Shown here: piece after piece, positions 8,664 to 17,419 of the stretch
Layout: each line of letters begins with the position of its first letter
Numbering within the stretch: position 1 is the stretch's first letter
NCBI RefSeq assembly: GCF_943193205.1
Contig: NZ_CALPDD010000008.1
Location: 1-64,000 of the forward strand
Origin: Alistipes muris
GTDB lineage: Bacteria; Bacteroidota; Bacteroidia; Bacteroidales; Rikenellaceae
Direction of reading: 5' to 3'
Length of the DNA stretch: 64,000 nucleotides
Made by a program: the position numbers and the translations under genes
Notes under the pieces: generated by a model
Database searches by the model: none
What the model was told of the DNA's origin: nothing
Seen by the model: the letters and a program-made list of their open reading frames with translations, nothing else

Positions 8664-9890
8664 TTACTGGAAAATCGTGCGGAGAATCAGGGCCGTGGCG
8701 CCTTGGTGGCTGGTGGTGTAGTCGCGGGCGATACGGCTGGTTTTCTGCAGGAAGCCGGGGTTGTCGCGCAGAGGGATGAACCACGCGAGCAGCTGGTCGT
8801 AGTTTTCGACGGGGCAGGCGGCGCTCAGCGTCGCCAGGTCGCGGGCTTCCTTGAATTTCTGGTAGTTGGGGCCGAACGCGATGGGCAGGCCGAACGTGGC
8901 GGCTTCGAGCGTGTTGTGAATGCCTACGCCGAATCCGCCGCCGATATAACCCCATGCGGCGTAGCCGTAGACCGACGAGAGAAGTCCCACGGTGTCGAGA
9001 ATCAGCAGCTGCTTCGAGCCGTAGCCCGTGCTCGGCGTGCAGGCCGTATAGCGCAGGGCGCCGCCGCGGGTCTGTTCCATGAGCCGGGCGATGCGGCCTT
9101 CCTCCATTTCGTGGGGCGCGATTAGGAATTTCACGTCGGGATTGTCGTTCATCAGCCGAATCAGCAGTTCTTCGTCCGGGCCCCATGTCGAACCTGCGAC
9201 GAACAGCCTTTTGTCGCCCTTGAAGCGCTCCACGACGTCGATTTTGCGGGCCGCCCGGGCGATTTCGGCCACCCGGTCGAAGCGCGTGTCGCCTGCGACC
9301 ACCGTGTTGTCGAATCCCAGTTCGCCCAGCAGCCGTTTCGATTCCTCGTTCTGCACGAACATGGCGTCGAAGGCTTCGAGCGCCTGCCGCCACATGCCGC
9401 CGTAGGGGCGGAAGAAAATCGAATCGGGCCGGAAGATGGCCGAGACGACATAGGTGCGGACCTTGCGGCGGCGCAGTTCCTTGAGCAGGTTGAGCCAGAA
9501 TTCGTATTTTACGAAGACGGCGATTTCGGGGTGTGCGATGTCGAGGAAGCGCCGGGCGTTGCGCGGCGTGTCGATGGGCAGGTAGAAGATGTAGTCGGCC
9601 CCTTTGTAGTTCTTGCGGATTTCGTAGCCCGAGGGCGAGAAGAAGGTGAGCAGAATCTTGTATTCGGGGTGTTCGCGGCGCAGTTGTTCGAGGATGGGGC
9701 GCCCCTGCTCGAATTCGCCGAGCGACGCCGCGTGGAGCCATACGATGCGGGCGTCGGGGTCGATCGCCTGCTTCATGCGCTTGAAAAGGCCGCGGCGCCC
9801 TTCGGTCCACAGGCGGGCTTTCGGCATCCGGAGGCCGGCCAGACGGATGAGCCATGCGTAAATCCGCAGTCCCAGATTGTAGAAAAACAT
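8664..9890 (-). CDS. waaA: 3-deoxy-D-manno-octulosonic acid (Kdo) transferase
   Basis: This 408-residue protein is the inner-membrane glycosyltransferase that adds Kdo from CMP-Kdo to lipid IVA during lipopolysaccharide assembly. The start at 9890 gives the expected N-terminal membrane anchor (MFFYNLGLRIYAWLIRLAG). It is followed by LWTEGRRGLFKRM and WLHAASLGEFEQGRP, which are WaaA signatures containing the catalytic Glu of the SxGE-like motif. The C-terminal half has the GT-B nucleotide-binding pattern with GGGFGVGIHNTLEAA near residue 310. Its length is typical. A TAnnTTTG promoter lies about 80 bp upstream, separate from the pepE-yraN pair. The number of Kdo residues added cannot be read from the sequence. 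Confidence 0.94.
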   Translation of the reverse strand: MFFYNLGLRIYAWLIRLAGLRMPKARLWTEGRRGLFKRMKQAIDPDARIVWLHAASLGEFEQGRPILEQLRREHPEYKILLTFFSPSGYEIRKNYKGADYIFYLPIDTPRNARRFLDIAHPEIAVFVKYEFWLNLLKELRRRKVRTYVVSAIFRPDSIFFRPYGGMWRQALEAFDAMFVQNEESKRLLGELGFDNTVVAGDTRFDRVAEIARAARKIDVVERFKGDKRLFVAGSTWGPDEELLIRLMNDNPDVKFLIAPHEMEEGRIARLMEQTRGGALRYTACTPSTGYGSKQLLILDTVGLLSSVYGYAAWGYIGGGFGVGIHNTLEAATFGLPIAFGPNYQKFKEARDLATLSAACPVENYDQLLAWFIPLRDNPGFLQKTSRIARDYTTSHQGATALILRTIFQ

Positions 9891-9968
9891 GGTGCTTCTC
9901 GGTAGTGCGTTTTGCGGCGCCGGGCGGTCCGGCGACCGCTCCGCTGCTGCGAAGTTTTTTATATAGAA

Positions 9969-10000
9969 CAAAGATAGCATATTTTGTCGGAAATGCAAAA
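9969..10000 (-). promoter_or_regulatory. Promoter of waaA
   Basis: On the minus strand TTTTGC (10000-9995) is followed after 18 bp by TATCTTTG (9976-9969), an exact -7 box. It overlaps the gap just downstream of the YraN-family gene, giving waaA its own start. Confidence 0.72.
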
Positions 10001-10015
10001 TAGCCGGGCAGTTTC

Positions 10016-10378
10016 TCACCAATGGCATTCCATGGCCCGTTCGACCAGCTCCACGCGGGCCGTGCCGTCGGGAGCCAGTTCCACGGCCGCGAGGTCGAAC
10101 TGCACCTCCATGTCGCAGTTCGTCGCGGTGATGTAGCAGCTCGCGGCCCGGCGCAGCGCCCGGAATTTCTGCGGCGTGATGGCGGCTTCCGGCGGGGTGA
10201 GCGAGCCTTGGCGGCGGGTTTTCACTTCGACGATGTGCAGCGTGAACTCCTTCTGCGCCACAATGTCGAGTTCGTAGCGTCCGTGCCGCCAGTTGAGCGC
10301 ACGGATTTCATAGCCCGCACGGCGCAGATGGTCCGCCGCGGCCTGTTCGCCGGCCCGGCCCGTTTCGGAGGTGGTCAT
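10016..10378 (-). CDS. YraN family (UPF0102) endonuclease-like protein
   Basis: This 120-residue protein is a compact PD-(D/E)XK-fold member of UPF0102/YraN. The motif order fits the family: an N-terminal GRAGEQAAADHL helix, then NWR-x3-YELDIVAQ with the conserved Glu/Asp, then VEVKTR supplying the E-x-K pair. Family members resemble Holliday-junction resolvases and are often predicted to act in DNA processing, but no substrate is established. The gene starts 6 bp after pepE ends and is presumably co-transcribed with it. The waaA promoter overlaps the region just beyond its stop codon. Confidence 0.88.
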   Translation of the reverse strand: MTTSETGRAGEQAAADHLRRAGYEIRALNWRHGRYELDIVAQKEFTLHIVEVKTRRQGSLTPPEAAITPQKFRALRRAASCYITATNCDMEVQFDLAAVELAPDGTARVELVERAMECHW

Positions 10379-10384
10379 ACCTAT

Positions 10385-11086
10385 TTATAATAGGAACGAC
10401 AGGTCGTCGCCCGCCTTGACCTCGAACGGTTCCTGACCCTTCTTGAAAATGCGCATCGGGCGTTGGCCTATCAGTTCGAGCCGGTCGTCTTCGTAGCGGA
10501 GCATGCACCCCTCGCGCAGCCCTGCGACCCAGCGGCGCGGGTTGGCTTCGATGAATTCGAGGATGCGCTGTTCGCGGGTTTCGCCCGCGTGGCCTGCGGG
10601 GTTGGCGTCCAGGTAGTGGGGATTGATCTGGAACTTCACAGCGCCGATGGCCCGGAACGAGCGGGGTTCGACGATGGGCATGTCGTTGGTCGTCGAAATC
10701 GTCGGGCAGCAGACATTGCTTCCGGCCGACCAGCCCACGTAGGGTATTCCGGCCCGGATGCGGTCGCGGATGGCCTGCATCAGTCCCTGTTCCTGCATCT
10801 TCTTGGCCAGCGCGAAGGTGTTGCCGCCGCCCACGCAGATCGCTTCGGCCCGGCGGATTGCACGGGCCGGGTCGACCGCCCGGTGGACCGAGCGCACGCG
10901 GATGCCCAGTTCGGCGAAGCGGGCGGCCACACGGCGTTCGTATTCGGCGTAGGAGAATGTCACGGCGGCATAGGGCACGAACGCTATTTCACGGACATCG
11001 TCGAGGAAACGCCCGATTTCGGGCAGCGGATAGCGCAGGTACTCCTCGCCGGCGTTGGTCGAATTGGAAATCAGAAGAAGTTTCAT
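10385..11086 (-). CDS. pepE: Peptidase E (alpha-aspartyl dipeptidase)
   Basis: This 233-residue cytosolic serine peptidase hydrolyses dipeptides with N-terminal aspartate (family S51). The nucleophile elbow GWSAGSNV places the catalytic serine at residue 120, the same number as in the studied Salmonella enzyme. The preceding CVGGGNTF motif (residues 84-91) forms the oxyanion region, and the C-terminal part contains the conserved INPHY segment. The length is standard. It is the first gene of a two-gene leftward unit with the YraN-family gene and diverges from acpP. Its role is probably peptide salvage. Confidence 0.92.
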   Translation of the reverse strand: MKLLLISNSTNAGEEYLRYPLPEIGRFLDDVREIAFVPYAAVTFSYAEYERRVAARFAELGIRVRSVHRAVDPARAIRRAEAICVGGGNTFALAKKMQEQGLMQAIRDRIRAGIPYVGWSAGSNVCCPTISTTNDMPIVEPRSFRAIGAVKFQINPHYLDANPAGHAGETREQRILEFIEANPRRWVAGLREGCMLRYEDDRLELIGQRPMRIFKKGQEPFEVKAGDDLSFLL

Positions 11087-11162
11087 AAGGCGGTGGTTTT
11101 GAATCCCTTAATTTTGAAATTGTGCTGAATGTCCGAATTATTGTGAACAAAAATTTTCGGGG

Positions 11163-11197
11163 TTTTGTCAAAAGTAATAAAAAAAGTGTTACTTTTG
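11163..11197 (+). promoter_or_regulatory. Promoter of the acpP-fabF-rnc operon
   Basis: TTTTG (11163-11167) and TACTTTTG (11190-11197) are separated by 22 bp. The -7 box is exact. The leader to acpP is about 62 nt and AT-rich. Confidence 0.75.
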
Positions 11198-11262
11198 CGC
11201 ACAACTACGTCGGAAATAAAATTTTGTTTCCTAAATAATTGTTTAACTAAAAACTTAAAATT

Positions 11263-11499
11263 ATGTCAGAAGTTCAAGCTAAAGTTGTCGAGATCATCGT
11301 AGACAAACTGGGTGTCAAGGAGACGGAAGTAGTACCCGAAGCCAGCTTCACCAACCACCTGGGCGCCGATTCGCTCGACACTGTGGAACTGATCATGGAG
11401 TTCGAGAAGGCTTTCGATATTCAGATTCCCGACGAGGACGCTGAGAAGATCGCCACCGTAGGCGACGCGATCAGCTACATCGAGGAGCACAAGAAATAA
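11263..11499 (+). CDS. acpP: Acyl carrier protein
   Basis: This 78-residue acidic protein carries growing acyl chains in type II fatty-acid synthesis. Ser37 in the invariant [10 protein letters not shown] motif is the attachment site for 4'-phosphopantetheine. The four-helix ACP pattern is complete and the length is standard. It is followed 47 bp later by fabF and then rnc, the usual Bacteroidales order. An upstream TAnnTTTG promoter probably drives all three genes. Confidence 0.98.
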   Translation: MSEVQAKVVEIIVDKLGVKETEVVPEASFTNHLGADSLDTVELIMEFEKAFDIQIPDEDAEKIATVGDAISYIEEHKK

Positions 11500-11546
11500 T
11501 TTCCCCCGCTTAATTCAATTCACACGACAATAAGGTTTTTCGTTTT

Positions 11547-12794
11547 ATGGCAGAAAGAAGAGTAGTCGTCACGGGTATCGGTACGATCAACCCGCTCGGC
11601 AATAATATCGAGGAGTATTTCCGGAATCTGGAGAAAGGTGTCAGCGGTGCCGCGCCCATTACTCACTTCGATGCCGAAAAATTCAAGACCCGTTTTGCCT
11701 GTGAAGTGAAAAATTACGACCCGAACCAGTATTTCGACCGCAAGGAGGTACGCAAGTACGACCTTTTCACGCAGTATGCCCTCATCGCGGCCACGCAGGC
11801 CGTCGAGGACGCGGCGTTCGATTTCGACAAGCTCGACAAGGAGCGCGCAGGCGTAATCTGGGCTTCGGGTATCGGAGGACTCAAATCGTTCTTCGACGAA
11901 TGTCTGGGCTACGCCGAGGGGGGTATGACCCCTCGGTTTAGCCCGTTCTTCATTCCCCGCATGATTTCCGACATCGCTGCCGGATTCATCTCCATGAAGT
12001 ACGGTTTCATGGGTCCCAATTACTGCACCGTCTCGGCGTGCGCTTCTTCCAACCACGGTCTTATCGCCGCTTTGGAGGCCATCCGTTACGGCAAGGCCGA
12101 TGTCATGATTACGGGCGGTTCTGAGGCTGCGGTCAACGAGCCGTCGGTCGGCGGTTTCAATTCGATGCAGGCCCTCTCCACCCGCAACGACGATCCCGGG
12201 CACGCTTCGCGTCCTTTCGACAAGGACCGCGACGGTTTCGTGGTCGGCGAGGGTGCCGGTGCGCTCGTGCTCGAAGAGTTGGAGCATGCCAAGGCTCGCG
12301 GCGCCAAGATTTACTGCGAGTTCGTCGGCGGCGGCGAGTCGGCCGACGCCCACCACTTCACGGCTCCCCACCCCGAGGGTATCGGCGCCATGAAGTCGAT
12401 GCGCGACGCCATCAAGGACGCCGGCATCAGCCCCGAGGAGGTGGACTACGTCAATGTGCACGGTACTTCGACCCCGCTGGGCGACATTGCCGAGCTCAAG
12501 GCCGTCAAGGGCGTGTTGGGCGACCATGTCTACGACATCAACATCTCCTCTACCAAGTCGATGACCGGCCACTTGCTGGGTGCTACGGGTGCCGTCGAGG
12601 CGCTGGCCTGCATCATGGCCATCACCAAGGGAATCATTCCCCCGACTATCAATTGCGAGAACCGCGATCCGGAGATCGATCCCAAGCTGAACCTTACGCT
12701 CGACAAGCCGCAGCACCGCGAGGTGAAGTGCGCACTGAGCAATACGTTCGGTTTCGGCGGCCACAACGCTACGGTCGTTTTCCGGAAGTTCTAA
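11547..12794 (+). CDS. fabF: 3-oxoacyl-[acyl-carrier-protein] synthase II
   Basis: This 415-residue thiolase-fold enzyme condenses malonyl-ACP with acyl-ACP in fatty-acid elongation. The catalytic triad is visible: the Cys in VSACASSNHG, the first His in NVHGTSTPLGD and the second His in KSMTGHLLGATGA. The C-terminal glycine-rich NTFGFGGHNA motif is intact. Its length matches FabF. It lies between acpP and rnc in one operon; the rnc start is 17 bp after its stop codon. Confidence 0.98.
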   Translation: MAERRVVVTGIGTINPLGNNIEEYFRNLEKGVSGAAPITHFDAEKFKTRFACEVKNYDPNQYFDRKEVRKYDLFTQYALIAATQAVEDAAFDFDKLDKERAGVIWASGIGGLKSFFDECLGYAEGGMTPRFSPFFIPRMISDIAAGFISMKYGFMGPNYCTVSACASSNHGLIAALEAIRYGKADVMITGGSEAAVNEPSVGGFNSMQALSTRNDDPGHASRPFDKDRDGFVVGEGAGALVLEELEHAKARGAKIYCEFVGGGESADAHHFTAPHPEGIGAMKSMRDAIKDAGISPEEVDYVNVHGTSTPLGDIAELKAVKGVLGDHVYDINISSTKSMTGHLLGATGAVEALACIMAITKGIIPPTINCENRDPEIDPKLNLTLDKPQHREVKCALSNTFGFGGHNATVVFRKF

Positions 12795-12811
12795 CCCTCG
12801 TCCCGCCCGCC

Positions 12812-13585
12812 GTGTTGGATTTTCTGCTGCGTCCTCTGCGGAGGAGCTTCGGCCGGGACAAGGCGTATTACACAATGGTCGATGAGATGTTCGGGTTCGT
12901 CCCGCACAACATCGAACTCTACAAGCTGGCTTTGGTTCACAAGTCAGCTTCTTTGGTTTTGGAGGACGGGCAGTCCATCAACAACGAGCGGCTCGAGTTT
13001 TTGGGCGATGCCGTCATCGAGGCTGTCACCTCCGATTTCCTGTTCATCGAGTTTCCCGGCCACGACGAGGGGTTTCTCACCAAGATGCGGGCCCGCATCG
13101 TCTCGCGGCAGTCGCTCAACGCGTTGGCCGTGCATGTCGGGCTCGACAGGCATGTCATTTCCAACGGCGGGGTAGCTTTCATCCAGAAGCATATCTTCGG
13201 CGACGCGTTCGAGGCTATGATGGGGGCCGTGTACCTCGACCAGGGTTATGAGTTCGTCAATCGTTTGCTTATCAATAATATATACAGGCGTTTCCTCAAT
13301 GTCGACGAGCTGACCCTTTCCGAGACCGATTATAAAAGCCGTCTGATCGAGTGGTGCCAGAAGCATCATCGGCAGGTGCTTTTCCGCACCGAGCACGACA
13401 AGGGTTATGCGCCCAATCATCCCGTGTTTTTCGCCACGGTGTTGGTCGACGGCATCGAGGTGGGCCACGGGTCGGGCGATTCCAAGAAGGAGGCTGAGCA
13501 GCAGGCGGCGTTTTCCGTGGCCGAGTATATGAGCGACGAGCAGTGCGCATCGTTGCTCGACCGGGTGGACAGGCTTACCAATTGA
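12812..13585 (+). CDS. rnc: Ribonuclease III
   Basis: This 257-residue double-strand-specific endoribonuclease processes rRNA and other structured RNAs. The signature NNERLEFLGDAVIEAV holds the metal-binding acidic residues, and a second acidic pair occurs in DAFEAMMGAVYLD. A double-stranded RNA-binding domain follows (about residues 165-240), with SKKEAEQQAAF near its end. I chose the GTG at 12812 because family members begin with an LDFL-like sequence directly after it; a TTG at 12815 is possible. It follows fabF by 17 bp. The next gene, radC, starts 7 bp later. Confidence 0.93.
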   Translation: MLDFLLRPLRRSFGRDKAYYTMVDEMFGFVPHNIELYKLALVHKSASLVLEDGQSINNERLEFLGDAVIEAVTSDFLFIEFPGHDEGFLTKMRARIVSRQSLNALAVHVGLDRHVISNGGVAFIQKHIFGDAFEAMMGAVYLDQGYEFVNRLLINNIYRRFLNVDELTLSETDYKSRLIEWCQKHHRQVLFRTEHDKGYAPNHPVFFATVLVDGIEVGHGSGDSKKEAEQQAAFSVAEYMSDEQCASLLDRVDRLTN

Positions 13586-13592
13586 TCCGGTC

Positions 13593-14225
13593 GTGAAAAA
13601 TCTGTACGACAAATTGGCGGCGCGCGGCGCGGCATCCTTGACCGACAAGGAGCTGCTCACGTTGCTGACCGACGACGAGCTGACTGCCGAGGCTTTGTTG
13701 AAGGCTTCGGGCGGTTCGTTGGTGCGCCTGGGTTCCGCGGAGTTGGCGCGCCTGCGGATGATGGGCGGCCTGGGGCTGCGGCGGGCCCGGTTGTTGGTGG
13801 CTGCCGCCGAGTTCGGCCGTCGGGCCGCTGCCATGCAGGTGCAGGAAGCCGAAACCCTCTCGAACACCGAGGACGTGGTGCGTTATTTCCGGCCCCGGCT
13901 CGAAAAGCTCGATCACGAGGAGTGCTGGGCCGTTTACCTGACCTCTTCCAACCGCATTTTGGAGAGTTGGCGCATCAGCCAGGGCGGGGTGCAGGCTACG
14001 ATTGTCGACCATCGGATCATCATCAAGCGCGCCCTTGAATTGTTGGCCACGCGGCTGGTCCTTATCCACAATCATCCCTCCGGTTCCGCCGAGGTCAGCG
14101 ACGACGACAAGCTGTTGACCAAGCGCATTCTGCGCGCTGCCGGCTTCTTCGACATCCGCGTGCTCGACCATATCATCATTGCCCGCGAGGGGTACTTCTC
14201 TTTCCGTCAGTCCAAGATGTTGTAG
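13593..14225 (+). CDS. radC: RadC family (JAB/MPN domain) protein
   Basis: This 210-residue protein has N-terminal helix-hairpin-helix segments (about residues 15-80, with LTLLTDDELTAEALLK and RMMGGLGLRRARLLVA) and a C-terminal JAB/MPN metalloprotease-like domain. The zinc motif is complete: the Glu in EECWAVYL, HNHPSGS, and the Asp in EVSDDDK. RadC proteins were once linked to DNA repair, but that role is not supported for the E. coli protein and their biochemistry is unsettled. It starts at GTG 13593, 7 bp after rnc, and probably belongs to the acpP-fabF-rnc transcript. Confidence 0.9.
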   Translation: MKNLYDKLAARGAASLTDKELLTLLTDDELTAEALLKASGGSLVRLGSAELARLRMMGGLGLRRARLLVAAAEFGRRAAAMQVQEAETLSNTEDVVRYFRPRLEKLDHEECWAVYLTSSNRILESWRISQGGVQATIVDHRIIIKRALELLATRLVLIHNHPSGSAEVSDDDKLLTKRILRAAGFFDIRVLDHIIIAREGYFSFRQSKML

Positions 14226-14363
14226 CCGTCGACTTGTTGTTTCGGCTGGTTGTGGGGCTTCCGTGCTTTGTTCGGAGTGAATAGTGGTAAATAGGGAATA
14301 ATTGGAAAGATATGTCATGTTGAGCGATAGCGAAACATCTTCCCTATTGATCAGGTAGATTCT
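14226..14363. other. Intergenic stretch before repeat locus 2
   Basis: No gene is visible. A degenerate copy of the dispersed GTCATTCTGAGCGNAGCGAAGAATCT-type repeat begins near 14314 (GTCATGTTGAGCGATAGCGAA) and continues to about 14340. The promoter-hairpin array begins immediately after. Confidence 0.6.
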
Positions 14364-14644
14364 TCGCTTGGTTTAGGCAGGCGGCGGCTCGGCCCGGCTA
14401 AGAGCCGGGTTTTATGGATTGTGTCGGCAGCGAATTAATATATTTCGTTTGCTTTTCCTCTCGCCTTGCACTTTACCTACGCTCCGCTTGGTTTAGGTAG
14501 GCGGCGGCTCGGCAATGCCCAAATAAATTTGGCATTGCGCTCGCCTTGCACTACATTGCGAGAGTTGAACTCTCGCTTAGATAGGCTGCGGCTCGGGAAA
14601 ATGCCAACTTCGTTTGCTTTTCCTCTCGCCTTGCACTACCTTTG
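14364..14644 (+). repeat. Tandem promoter-hairpin repeat array, locus 2
   Basis: Three units start at about 14364, 14484 and 14573. Each has CGCTT-x-GTTTAGG-like DNA, GGCTCGG, a hairpin and CTCGCCTTGCACT, and ends in a -7-like box. The boxes are TTTACCTA in unit 1, TACATTGC in unit 2 and an intact TACCTTTG in unit 3. Unit 2 has a perfect 8-bp stem (GCAATGCC 14512-14519, GGCATTGC 14531-14538). Unit 3 has GGAAAATGC (14596-14604) against GCTTTTCC (14616-14623). Only the last unit, next to the gene, has a perfect -7 box. Confidence 0.8.
14613..14644 (+). promoter_or_regulatory. Promoter of the MATE gene, almost leaderless
   Basis: TTTG (14613-14616) and TACCTTTG (14637-14644) match the consensus with about 20 bp between them. 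The -7 box ends only 7 bp before the ATG at 14652, so the transcript should have a leader of a few nucleotides or none. Confidence 0.75.
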
Positions 14645-14651
14645 TCCCCCT

Positions 14652-16016
14652 ATGCTGTACAATTTTGCGAAATACCGGGAACAATACAAAGCCAATCTGA
14701 AACTGGCCCTGCCTGTCGTACTGACGCAGGTGGGACAAATCCTTACGCAGGTTGCCGACAACCTGATGGTCGGCCGCTACGGCGGCGAAGACCCCCTGCC
14801 GCTGGCCGCCGTGTCGTTCGGCGGTTCGGTCTTCTTCATCCTCTGCATCGCCGCCATCGGGCTGGCGCTGGGTATGACGCCGCTGGTCGGCGAGCTTTTC
14901 GTGCAGGGCGAGCACAAGCGTTCGGCGGCCTTGTTGCAGAACGGCATTCTGTTCTATACGTTGCTCGGCGTCGGGTTGTCGCTCGTGCAGTTCGCCGCGA
15001 TTCCGTTGCTTTACCACCTCGGCCAGCCCGTCGAAGTGGTCGATATGGCCGTGCCTTATTACCGGATGCTCGTTTACAGCATGCCGTTGATGATGCTCTT
15101 CTTCGCGTTCAAGCAATTCCTTGAGGGTGTGGGCAATACCAAGGTCGAGATGGTCGTCACGATTATCGCCAACCTGGCCAATATCGCTTTCAACTGGGTC
15201 TTCATCTACGGCCGTTACGGATTTCCCGAAATGGGGGCCCAAGGGGCCGGATTGGGTACGCTGCTCTCGCGGACGATTGCGCCCGTGCTGATGATAGGCT
15301 ACTTCTGTTCTCGTCCCGTTTACCGGGCTTATTTGCAGGGTTTTTCGCCCCGGCGTTATTCGTGGTCGACGGTGCGGAAGCTGCTTCGCATGGGCTTGCC
15401 CATTTCGTTGCAGATGTTCCTCGAATCGTCGGCGTTCGTCGGTACGAGCGTGATGATGGGGTGGTTCGGCACGCAGGCCATCAGCGCCAACCAGATTGCC
15501 ATTACGTTGGGCAACTGCGCTTTCATGATCGTCATGTCCATCGGCGCGGCCACCACCATCCGTATTTCGCACTGCTATGGCGTCCGCAACATCGCCGAGT
15601 TGTCGTTGGCGGCCAAGGCGTCGTACCACCTGGTGTTGGCGTGGAATTTCTTTGCGGCCTTGGTTTTCATTACATTGCGCGGGTGGATTCCCACGCTTTT
15701 CACTTCCAACCCCGAGGTCATCGCCATTACTTCGCAGCTGTTGATTTTCGCCGCGCTTTACCAGCTTTCGGACGGGGTGCAGAACGTGTCGGTGGGTATC
15801 CTGCGCGGTATCCAGGACGTGAAAATCATCATGCCCATCGCTTTCATTTCCTATTGGCTGCTCAATCTGCCGGTGGGGTATCTTTTCGGCTTCACGCTCG
15901 GCATGGGGCCGTCGGGGCTGTTCCTCGGGTTCTCGTTCGGGCTTTCGATGGCCGCCCTGCTGATGATCGTGCGCATCCGGCGGAGCGTCAGAAAGCTCTA
16001 TACGCAGGCGGCGTAA
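14652..16016 (+). CDS. MATE family efflux transporter
   Basis: This 454-residue inner-membrane protein has the 12-helix, two-bundle pattern of the MATE superfamily (NorM/DinF-like), which exports cationic drugs or metabolites against Na+ or H+. The first helix carries the family segment LALPVVLTQVGQILTQVADN-like (residues 17-36), and the second half repeats it from LLRMGLPISLQMFLESSAF. The start is the ATG at 14652; the upstream in-frame sequence is repeat DNA. The gene lies immediately after the promoter-hairpin array. The substrate cannot be told from sequence. Confidence 0.92.
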   Translation: MLYNFAKYREQYKANLKLALPVVLTQVGQILTQVADNLMVGRYGGEDPLPLAAVSFGGSVFFILCIAAIGLALGMTPLVGELFVQGEHKRSAALLQNGILFYTLLGVGLSLVQFAAIPLLYHLGQPVEVVDMAVPYYRMLVYSMPLMMLFFAFKQFLEGVGNTKVEMVVTIIANLANIAFNWVFIYGRYGFPEMGAQGAGLGTLLSRTIAPVLMIGYFCSRPVYRAYLQGFSPRRYSWSTVRKLLRMGLPISLQMFLESSAFVGTSVMMGWFGTQAISANQIAITLGNCAFMIVMSIGAATTIRISHCYGVRNIAELSLAAKASYHLVLAWNFFAALVFITLRGWIPTLFTSNPEVIAITSQLLIFAALYQLSDGVQNVSVGILRGIQDVKIIMPIAFISYWLLNLPVGYLFGFTLGMGPSGLFLGFSFGLSMAALLMIVRIRRSVRKLYTQAA

Positions 16017-16063
16017 TTGCACAGTTCGCTTTTTTTGTGTAACTTTACACAAAATATCGTCCC

Positions 16064-17419
16064 ATGGATTCCGAAAAACAGCATACCTGCAAGTTCCAAC
16101 CCGAAATCGGCCGCGGCTGCGCCTTTTGCAACGAGGGCGACGAGCCCGAGGCACAGCCTTGCGGCGGGTGTCTCAAGTTGCACGAGACCGATTGGCTGGA
16201 GGAGTATCCCGACAACGTGCCGACCGACATCTTCGAGGTCCGGTTCAAGAATACGCGCCGTTCGTTCTACCAGAATGTCAACAACCTTCCCCTCAAAAAG
16301 GGTGACATCGTGGCGGTCGAGGCTTCGCCCGGCCACGACATAGGCGTCATCTCGCTCACGGGCGACATGGTGGCCCGGCAGATGCGCCGCACGGGCTTCA
16401 CTCCCTATAACGGCGAGTACAAGAAAATCTATCGCAAGGCCAAGCCCTACGACATCGAGCGGTGGCAGGAGGCCATCGCCTTGGAGCACGAGACGATGAT
16501 TCTCTCGCGTCAGATTGCCGCCGACATGGGGCTCAACATGAAAATCGGCGACGTCGAGTACCAGGGCGACAAAATCAAGGCCATCTTCTATTACATCGCC
16601 GACGAGCGCGTCGATTTCCGCGAGCTCATCAAGGTCTTCGCCGAGCGGTTCCATATCCGCATCGAGATGAAGCAGATCGGTGCCCGGCAGGAGGCGGGGC
16701 GCATCGGCGGCATCGGGGCCTGCGGCCGCGAGTTGTGCTGTACGTCGTGGATTTCCAATTTTTCGAGCGTCACCACCGGGGCCGCCCGGGCGCAGGACAT
16801 CTCGCTCAACCCGCAGAAGCTGGCCGGGCAGTGTTCCAAGCTCAAGTGCTGCATGATGTACGAGTACGACACCTACGTCGATGCCCGCAAGGCGTTCCCG
16901 CGGTTGCGCGAGCCGTTGCAGACCATCGACGGCGAGTGGTTCCTCGTCAAGACCGACGTGTTGGCCGGGACGATGACTTTCTCTTCGTCCAAGGATACGT
17001 TGGCCAATCTGACCACGCTTTCCGTGCCGCGGGTCCGGGAAATCATGGCGCTGAACCAGGAGGGCAAGAAGGTCGACCGATTGCAGCATGCCGACGACAT
17101 TCCTGCCGCCAGCGGCGAGCCGACCTATGGGGCCGGTTCGGTCGAGGACAGCATCACCCGTTTCGATAAGAGCAAGCGCCGCAGGCACGGCCGTAATAGT
17201 CGGGGCGAGCGCCAGCCGGGGCAGCCGCAGGGGGCCGACGGCGAGCGGCAGCACAGCGGTCGGCAGGCGCACGATAACGGCGGCGCTCCGCGTTCCAATA
17301 ACAGCGGTTCCCGTTCCCACGGTGGCCGTCGCAACGACCGCAGCCGTTTCCGCGGCAATCGTCAGCAGGGCGAGCGCATGCGTTCCGGCCGGGACGAAAA
17401 GGACGGCGGTGAGAACTAA
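16064..17419 (+). CDS. PSP1-domain protein, RicT/YaaT-like
   Basis: This 451-residue protein contains a PSP1 C-terminal domain and resembles Bacillus RicT (YaaT), part of a Fe-S-containing complex that acts in RNA processing. The paired motifs GACGRELCC and CSKLKCC (about residues 222-265) match the conserved cysteines of the family. An additional Cys-rich N-terminus (CKFQPEIGRGCAFC, CGGC) is present. The last 90 residues are low-complexity and rich in Arg, Gly, Asn and Gln, suggesting a disordered RNA-binding tail. A near-consensus -7 box TAACTTTA lies at 16040-16047 inside the short inverted repeat GTGTAA-CT-TTACAC (16037-16050). Its stop codon overlaps the gldH start. Conservation next to gldH is known in Bacteroidetes; the molecular role here is inferred. 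Confidence 0.85.
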   Translation: MDSEKQHTCKFQPEIGRGCAFCNEGDEPEAQPCGGCLKLHETDWLEEYPDNVPTDIFEVRFKNTRRSFYQNVNNLPLKKGDIVAVEASPGHDIGVISLTGDMVARQMRRTGFTPYNGEYKKIYRKAKPYDIERWQEAIALEHETMILSRQIAADMGLNMKIGDVEYQGDKIKAIFYYIADERVDFRELIKVFAERFHIRIEMKQIGARQEAGRIGGIGACGRELCCTSWISNFSSVTTGAARAQDISLNPQKLAGQCSKLKCCMMYEYDTYVDARKAFPRLREPLQTIDGEWFLVKTDVLAGTMTFSSSKDTLANLTTLSVPRVREIMALNQEGKKVDRLQHADDIPAASGEPTYGAGSVEDSITRFDKSKRRRHGRNSRGERQPGQPQGADGERQHSGRQAHDNGGAPRSNNSGSRSHGGRRNDRSRFRGNRQQGERMRSGRDEKDGGEN

